Shown in pieces: positions 51,395-55,943 of a stretch of DNA of 55,943 nt (the first letter of the stretch is position 1; the number at the start of each line of letters is the position of its first letter). Source of the DNA: Maricaulis sp. (GTDB lineage: Bacteria > Pseudomonadota > Alphaproteobacteria > Caulobacterales > Maricaulaceae); assembly GCA_002692855.1 (NCBI GenBank), contig NZMJ01000021.1, positions 63,426-119,368 of the forward strand. Direction: 5' to 3'. The position numbers and the translations under genes are program-made. The notes beneath the pieces were generated by a model, which saw nothing but the letters and a program-made list of their open reading frames with translations, did not search any database and was not told the origin of the DNA.

Positions 51395-52988
51395 CGCGAC
51401 GGAATTCGATTACATCATCGTTGGGGCGGGGTCGGCGGGCTGTGTCGTCGCGGAAAGCCTGTCGCGTGACCGCGACGTGTCGATTTGCGTTCTTGAGGCC
51501 GGCAAGCCCGACACATCGCCTGCAATCCGCACTGCGATGCTGCTGGCCAAGGTCGTTTCAGGCGGGCCGTACAACTGGGCCTACGAGACCGAGCCCCAGA
51601 AGAACCTGAATGACCGGCGCCTGTTCTGGCCGCGTGGCAAGACGCTCGGCGGTTCGTCGTCGATCAACGCGATGCACTATATGCGCGGTGCCGCCGAGAA
51701 CTTCGATGAATGGGGGGAGATGGGCGCAGAGGGGTGGTCTTGGCGTGACGCGCTGGAGCGCTTCAAGGCCATGGAGTGTCAGCAGCGCGGCGCCGATGCC
51801 TATCACGGCGTGGATGGTCCGCTTCACGTCCAGGACATACCCCGGCTCAATCCCCTGACCGAGGCATTTTTCGAAGCCGGCGACCAGTTGCAATACCCGC
51901 GAAATCCCGACTTCAACGGCGACAAGCAATACGGTTTCGGGCCTTACCAGATGACGATGAAGGGGCCGCGCCGCTGGAGTGCTGCGGACGCGTTCCTTCG
52001 ACCGGCCATGGCTCGCGGCAACGTCACGGTCATCACCGAAGCGCTGGTTCACCGGGTCATACTGGAGAACGGCCGTGCGACAGGCGTCTCGGCTGAAATT
52101 GCCGGCGACACCACAACATTGACCGCGCGCAAGGAAGTGATCCTGTCGGGCGGCGCAATCAACTCGCCGCAATTGCTGCAGCTATCGGGCATTGGTGACC
52201 CTGACTGGCTGAAGGCGGCGGGCGTGGCGCCTGAAGTCGATCTGCCGGGCGTCGGCCGCAACTTGCAGGACCACCTCGATATCGCAGCGCTGATGCGGAC
52301 GAAGTCATCGGTCGCCCTGGGGTATAGCTGGCCGCGAATGGGCAAGAATATGGGAGACGTCCTGCGCTGGCTGACGCGGGGCGATGGCGATTTCACGGTC
52401 AATCCCGTTCAGGGCGGCGCGTTCCTGTCGTCCTCTCTCGCGGGCGAGCTGCCGGACCTTCAGCTGGTCTTCATCCCGTCCTTGTCGAAGGATCACGGGC
52501 GCGAGACCGTGTGGGGCCACGGTGTCACGCTTCACGTCTGCCACCTCTACCCGGAAAGCCGGGGTGAAATCCGCATCAAGAGCGCCGACCCCACGCAATA
52601 TCCGGCCATAGATCCCAACTATCTCGACAAGGAAGGGGATCTGACCGCCCTTATCGACGGTCTGGAAATCACGCGCCGTATTCTTGCAGCACCGGCTTTC
52701 GACGGCGAGCGTGTCGAAGAATGGCTGCCGGGTCCGGATGCCACGACACGAGATGACCTTGAAACCGACATACGCGCCCGCGCCGAGACGCTTTACCATC
52801 CCACATCGACCTGCGTGATGGGCAAGGGCGAACTGGCGGTGGTCGATCCGGAATGCCGGGTCTACGGTGTGAAGAACCTGCGGGTCGTCGATGCCTCGGT
52901 CATGCCACGCCTGGTTGGCGGAAACACCAACGCGCCGACTATGATGATTGCCGACAAGGCTGCGGAGATGATCCGCGCCTCGGCCTGA
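51387..52988 (+). CDS. GMC family FAD-dependent alcohol dehydrogenase
   Basis: The 533-residue product is a GMC oxidoreductase of the choline/aliphatic alcohol dehydrogenase (AlkJ, PegA) type. The FAD-binding VGAGSAGCVVAE starts at residue 12; GKTLGGSSSINAMHYMRG, the GGAINSPQLLQLSGIG signature, His471 in YHPTSTCVMG and Asn515 in NTNAPTMMIADK are all present. It should oxidise an alcohol to an aldehyde and pass electrons to the respiratory chain. The aldehyde dehydrogenase gene follows after 13 bases. Confidence 0.93.
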   Translation: MSNATEFDYIIVGAGSAGCVVAESLSRDRDVSICVLEAGKPDTSPAIRTAMLLAKVVSGGPYNWAYETEPQKNLNDRRLFWPRGKTLGGSSSINAMHYMRGAAENFDEWGEMGAEGWSWRDALERFKAMECQQRGADAYHGVDGPLHVQDIPRLNPLTEAFFEAGDQLQYPRNPDFNGDKQYGFGPYQMTMKGPRRWSAADAFLRPAMARGNVTVITEALVHRVILENGRATGVSAEIAGDTTTLTARKEVILSGGAINSPQLLQLSGIGDPDWLKAAGVAPEVDLPGVGRNLQDHLDIAALMRTKSSVALGYSWPRMGKNMGDVLRWLTRGDGDFTVNPVQGGAFLSSSLAGELPDLQLVFIPSLSKDHGRETVWGHGVTLHVCHLYPESRGEIRIKSADPTQYPAIDPNYLDKEGDLTALIDGLEITRRILAAPAFDGERVEEWLPGPDATTRDDLETDIRARAETLYHPTSTCVMGKGELAVVDPECRVYGVKNLRVVDASVMPRLVGGNTNAPTMMIADKAAEMIRASA

Positions 52989-53001
52989 AGGAGCCTGTGA
53001 C

Positions 53002-54417
53002 ATGAGCGAGAATGAAGCCCGGCAGATCGAGCGCCTGAAGTCTCTGCTCTCGAGCCAGCGCGAAGCCTTCCAGGTCGAACGCCATCGGCCGATCGACCAG
53101 CGCAAGGCTGACATCGACAAGATTGCGGACCTGACGAAGAACCATGCGGCGGACATCATCGCCGCCATTTCAGCCGATTACGGCGTCCGGTCCTGCGCCG
53201 AAACCCAGATCGCGGAGATCGGGTTCGTCATCAGTGCGGCCAAGCACGCGAAATCCCATGTCGCGAAATGGGCCAAGCCAAAGTCGGCGTCAGTCCCCAT
53301 GACACTGGCCCCCGGCAAGGCCTATGTGCGCCGGGAACCCAAGGGCGTCGCCGGCATCGTGGCGCCGTGGAATTATCCCTATCAGCTGGCAATCGCGCCC
53401 CTGATCGCGGCGCTCTCGGCCGGGTGCCGGGCGATTATCAAGCCGTCCGAACTGACCCCTCAGACCGCTGAGCTGATAAAGCGCATACTGGCTGAAGCCT
53501 TCGACGAAACCCAGGTGGCTGTCGTGACCGGCGGGCCGAAGGTCGGCGAAGCGTTCAGCGCACAGAAATTCGACCATCTCTTTTATACAGGGTCGACCCA
53601 TGTCGGGCGTCTGGTGGCGATGGCGGCGGCGGAGAATCTCGTACCGGTCACGCTGGAACTCGGCGGAAAGTCGCCTGCAATCCTGACCGAAGATTACGAT
53701 CCGCAAGACGCCGCTTCACCGCTCGCCTGGGGCAAGTTTTTCAATGCGGGCCAGACGTGTATCGCGCCGGACTATGTGCTGGCGCCGCGCGGTCAGATCG
53801 ATGCGACTGCAGACGCAGTGCTGGGAAAGGTCCGCGAATTCTACGCCGATTTCGCAACGGATGCGGACTACACCGCCATCATTTCGGACAAGCACCACGC
53901 GCGCCTGACGTCGATGATCGAAGAGGCGCGCGCTGCGGGAACCCGCATTCTGCAACCCGAGGGAAGCGACGGCGGCAATGCCAGAAAGCTGGCGCCGACC
54001 GTGGTGGTCGACCCGCCGCTCGATTCCGCCCTGATGAAGGAAGAAATCTTCGGCCCGGTACTGCCGATCCTTCCCTACGATACGATTGATGACGCGATCC
54101 GCTTCGTGAACGACCGCGATCATCCGCTCGCGCTCTATGTCTATGCCAGGGACAAGGACGCTGCGCGCAGCGTGCTGGAGCGGACGATTTCGGGCGGGGC
54201 AAGCGTGAACGCGTCGATGCTTCACATGTCGGTGGAGGGCATGCCGTTCGGAGGTGTCGGCGCTTCGGGGCAGGGCGCGTATCACGGTGAACACGGGTTT
54301 TTGACCTTCACGCATGAGCGGGCGGTATTCGAAGCGCCGAAGTGGCACCCGTCGCGCCTGATCGCGCCGCCCTATGGAAAAATGTTCGACTTCATTTCCA
54401 AGCTGCAATCGAAATAG
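53002..54417 (+). CDS. aldehyde dehydrogenase, coniferyl aldehyde dehydrogenase type
   Basis: The product, 471 residues, is an NAD(P)-dependent ALDH. Key residues are Asn124 (APWNYPYQ), Lys147 (KPSE), Glu219 (LELGGKSP) and Cys253 (FNAGQTCIAPDYVL). The short form and the C-terminal hydrophobic-basic PYGKMFDFISKLQSK end match the coniferyl/fatty aldehyde subgroup. It probably takes the aldehyde from the GMC enzyme to the acid. Confidence 0.94.
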   Translation: MSENEARQIERLKSLLSSQREAFQVERHRPIDQRKADIDKIADLTKNHAADIIAAISADYGVRSCAETQIAEIGFVISAAKHAKSHVAKWAKPKSASVPMTLAPGKAYVRREPKGVAGIVAPWNYPYQLAIAPLIAALSAGCRAIIKPSELTPQTAELIKRILAEAFDETQVAVVTGGPKVGEAFSAQKFDHLFYTGSTHVGRLVAMAAAENLVPVTLELGGKSPAILTEDYDPQDAASPLAWGKFFNAGQTCIAPDYVLAPRGQIDATADAVLGKVREFYADFATDADYTAIISDKHHARLTSMIEEARAAGTRILQPEGSDGGNARKLAPTVVVDPPLDSALMKEEIFGPVLPILPYDTIDDAIRFVNDRDHPLALYVYARDKDAARSVLERTISGGASVNASMLHMSVEGMPFGGVGASGQGAYHGEHGFLTFTHERAVFEAPKWHPSRLIAPPYGKMFDFISKLQSK

Positions 54418-54419
54418 CC

Positions 54420-55172
54420 ATGACCGGACCTTTGACGGGAAAACGCATCCTCGTGACGGGCGCGTCGCGCGGCGCAGGGCGCGCCATCGCCGCAGCCTGT
54501 GCGGCGCAAGGCGGCCAGGTGGTCGTCCACTACAATCAGCAGCGGGATTCGGCCGAGGCACTGGCTGATGAACTGGGCGAGTTTGCGCTGGGTGTGATCG
54601 GCCACGATCTGGGAAAGGCGGACGCCGGGGCCCATTTGTGGCAGGAAGCAGAAGCGCAGTTCGGCCCTCTGGACGCACTCGTGAACAATGCGGGGATCTA
54701 CCGCGCCACGCCGCTCAATGACGATGCGCAATGGGGGGCAGGCTGGAGCGAGCAACTGGCCGTCAATCTGCGTGCGCCGTGCGACCTGATGCGCGCCGCG
54801 ATCAATACCTTTCGCGCGCGGGGTGGGGGATCAATCGTGAACATTGCGTCGCGTGCAGCCTATCGCGGAGATGGTCCCGACCATGCCGGTTATGCCGCGG
54901 TCAAGGCCGGGCTGGTTGCAGCGGCCAAGACGCTGGCGCGCGCACATTCCGGTGAGGGGATACTGATCTACACGCTGACGCCCGGCTGGATTGAAACCGA
55001 CATGGCTCCCTCGCGGGTGGAGGCGCGTCGCGCGGCGGTCGCGGAAATCCCACTTGGCGCTGTTGCGCAGCCCGAGGAAATCGGAGCGGTGACGGCCTTC
55101 CTTTTGACGGGGGCATGCCCTTCGGCGACCGGTACGGTGATGGACATCAATGGTGCATCCTACGTCCGTTAA
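54420..55172 (+). CDS. short-chain dehydrogenase/reductase (FabG-like)
   Basis: The 250-residue product has the cofactor loop TGASRGAG (13-20), NNAG (89-92) and the catalytic Ser144, Tyr158 and Lys162 (YAAVK). The C-terminal segment ends GTVMDINGASYVR. It should reduce or oxidise a keto/hydroxy group with NAD(P). It begins two bases after the ALDH stop, so it is cotranscribed. Confidence 0.93.
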   Translation: MTGPLTGKRILVTGASRGAGRAIAAACAAQGGQVVVHYNQQRDSAEALADELGEFALGVIGHDLGKADAGAHLWQEAEAQFGPLDALVNNAGIYRATPLNDDAQWGAGWSEQLAVNLRAPCDLMRAAINTFRARGGGSIVNIASRAAYRGDGPDHAGYAAVKAGLVAAAKTLARAHSGEGILIYTLTPGWIETDMAPSRVEARRAAVAEIPLGAVAQPEEIGAVTAFLLTGACPSATGTVMDINGASYVR

Positions 55173-55222
55173 GCCTCGTTGCAGGGTGTGCTGGTCAATG
55201 CAGCCGGTCCTGCTAAGGTCGA

Positions 55223-55239
55223 TGTGAACGCTGTTCACA
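55223..55239. promoter_or_regulatory. palindromic operator TGTGAAC-GCT-GTTCACA
   Basis: A 17-bp inverted repeat with 7-bp arms ends 14 bases before the penicillin-acylase start. It shares GTGAAC-GCY-GTTCAC with the site at 46007-46023. A repressor bound here would block initiation. Confidence 0.75.
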
Positions 55240-55253
55240 TATGGGGGAATCGG

Positions 55254-55943
55254 ATGCGTTGGGTCATGCGCGGGCTTGTTGGCCTGATCGGGTTGGTCGT
55301 CATCCTAGGGGTTCTCGGTGGCGGTTACGTGCTGTGGGCGTTCTGGGGCACTTCACCGAAAACCGATGGCCGAACGCGCGTCGCCGGAATATCGAGCGAA
55401 GTCAGCATCGTGCGCGATGAATTCGGTGTGCCGCATATTTTCGGTGAAACCGATGCGGACGTGTTTTTCGGCCTGGGCTATGCCCATGCGCAAGACCGCT
55501 TCTTCCAGATGGACATGATGCGCCGGTATGTGCAGGGCCGTCTGTCGGAGATCGCCGGTGAACGCGCCATTCGCGTTGATGCCCGCAACCGCATCCGGGG
55601 ATATCCGATGATCGCGGCGGCGTCCGTCGCCAACATGGACGCTGAAACGCTCGCTGCGGTCGAAGCCTATACGGCGGGTGTGAACGCCCGTCTGCGCGAA
55701 GGAACGCCTTCGCCCGAATACCGGATCCTGTTCGTCGAAGCCGAAGCCTGGCGGCTGGTCGATACTGCCTCCGTCGTCGTCTACATGGCGGACTCGCTTG
55801 CGGCGGGTGAGGACAGCGAGATCGCCCGCCGGCGTCTCGACGAGATCCTGATGCCTGACCAGCTGGCAGAATTCCTGCCGGAGTACCCGGACTGGGCGCC
55901 GACCATGTTGCAGGCCGAGGATGTGCCTCAGCAGTTCAACGAC
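55254..55943 (+). CDS. penicillin acylase family enzyme, N-terminal part
   Basis: The first 230 residues, open to the end of the window. An N-terminal membrane anchor or signal (about 6-31) is followed by the alpha-chain signature VSIVRDEFGVPHIFGETDADVFFGLGYAHAQDRFFQMDMMRR. In this Ntn-hydrolase family the precursor is cleaved, and the new N-terminal Ser of the beta chain is the nucleophile; that part is beyond the window. Known substrates include penicillins, N-acyl-homoserine lactones and other amides. GGGGGA precedes ATG 55254. Confidence 0.92.
   Translation, partial: MRWVMRGLVGLIGLVVILGVLGGGYVLWAFWGTSPKTDGRTRVAGISSEVSIVRDEFGVPHIFGETDADVFFGLGYAHAQDRFFQMDMMRRYVQGRLSEIAGERAIRVDARNRIRGYPMIAAASVANMDAETLAAVEAYTAGVNARLREGTPSPEYRILFVEAEAWRLVDTASVVVYMADSLAAGEDSEIARRRLDEILMPDQLAEFLPEYPDWAPTMLQAEDVPQQFND

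Noticed and set aside
1..55943. tRNA, rRNA, CRISPR, insertion sequence, prophage or riboswitch
   Set aside because: Intergenic regions are all under about 225 bases and show no cloverleaf, repeat-spacer array, transposase or integrase gene; a covariance-model scan would be needed for small RNAs.

Overview
The window is about 56 kb of GC-rich, tightly packed bacterial chromosome. It looks like a stalked or prosthecate alphaproteobacterium of the Caulobacterales/Maricaulales type (for example Hyphomonadaceae or Maricaulaceae). The pointers are DivK next to PleD with rpmG behind them, a holdfast (hfs) polysaccharide cluster, an alphaproteobacterial-style zinc-ribbon DinB, a metal-ligand-less PyrC beside PyrB, and a large TonB-dependent receptor. 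I found no rRNA, tRNA, CRISPR array, insertion sequence or prophage gene, and no gene-free stretch over 300 bases. At least 16 adjacent gene pairs overlap by ATGA, GTGA, TGATG or similar junctions, so many genes sit in translationally coupled operons.

Layout. 1-6.4 kb: accessory and small genes: a HIT protein, a DUF2007-like membrane protein, a VapC-type toxin with an unusual antitoxin and an AT-rich operator, a FemAB/DUF482 protein, RidA, a frameshifted alpha/beta hydrolase and two exported proteins. 6.4-12.7 kb: dinB coupled to a ROK sugar kinase, divK-pleD (cell-cycle signalling and c-di-GMP), rpmG, an MFS transporter and a NUDIX hydrolase. 12.7-21.9 kb, minus strand: rnr-topA, then pyrB-pyrC-plsY-dprA. 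22-25.8 kb: GNAT, PqqB-like, DUF1993 and VOC proteins, an AEC carrier and ruvX. 25.9-30.3 kb: a gatC-GNAT-gatA-(two small membrane proteins)-gatB operon. 30.3-33.5 kb: a 2OG-Fe(II) oxygenase, an acidic lipoprotein with 11-residue repeats, a GST, DUF1801 and a Sel1-repeat protein.

33.5-44.8 kb is a nearly complete holdfast synthesis and export cluster. Read right to left the order is hfsE-[GH5-like, hfsK-like]-hfsF-hfsG-hfsH-hfsC-hfsB-hfsA-hfsD. HfsE starts the lipid-linked glycan, HfsG extends it, HfsH deacetylates it, HfsF flips it, HfsC polymerises it and HfsA/B/D export it. Two features stand out: the Walker A lysine of HfsB is lost, and a Tat-type lipoprotein resembling GH5 cellulases is embedded in the cluster.

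44.8-55.9 kb is a candidate uptake-and-oxidation island: AurF/ferritin-like di-iron protein, sterol desaturase family membrane protein, TonB receptor, NylB/beta-lactamase-like serine hydrolase, GMC alcohol dehydrogenase, aldehyde dehydrogenase, SDR and the start of a penicillin-acylase family enzyme. The promoters at its two ends carry the same palindrome (GTGAAC-GCY-GTTCAC), which suggests one TetR-type regulon. A different palindrome lies between the divergent receptor and hydrolase genes. This island and the modified holdfast locus are the best places to look for undescribed biology.
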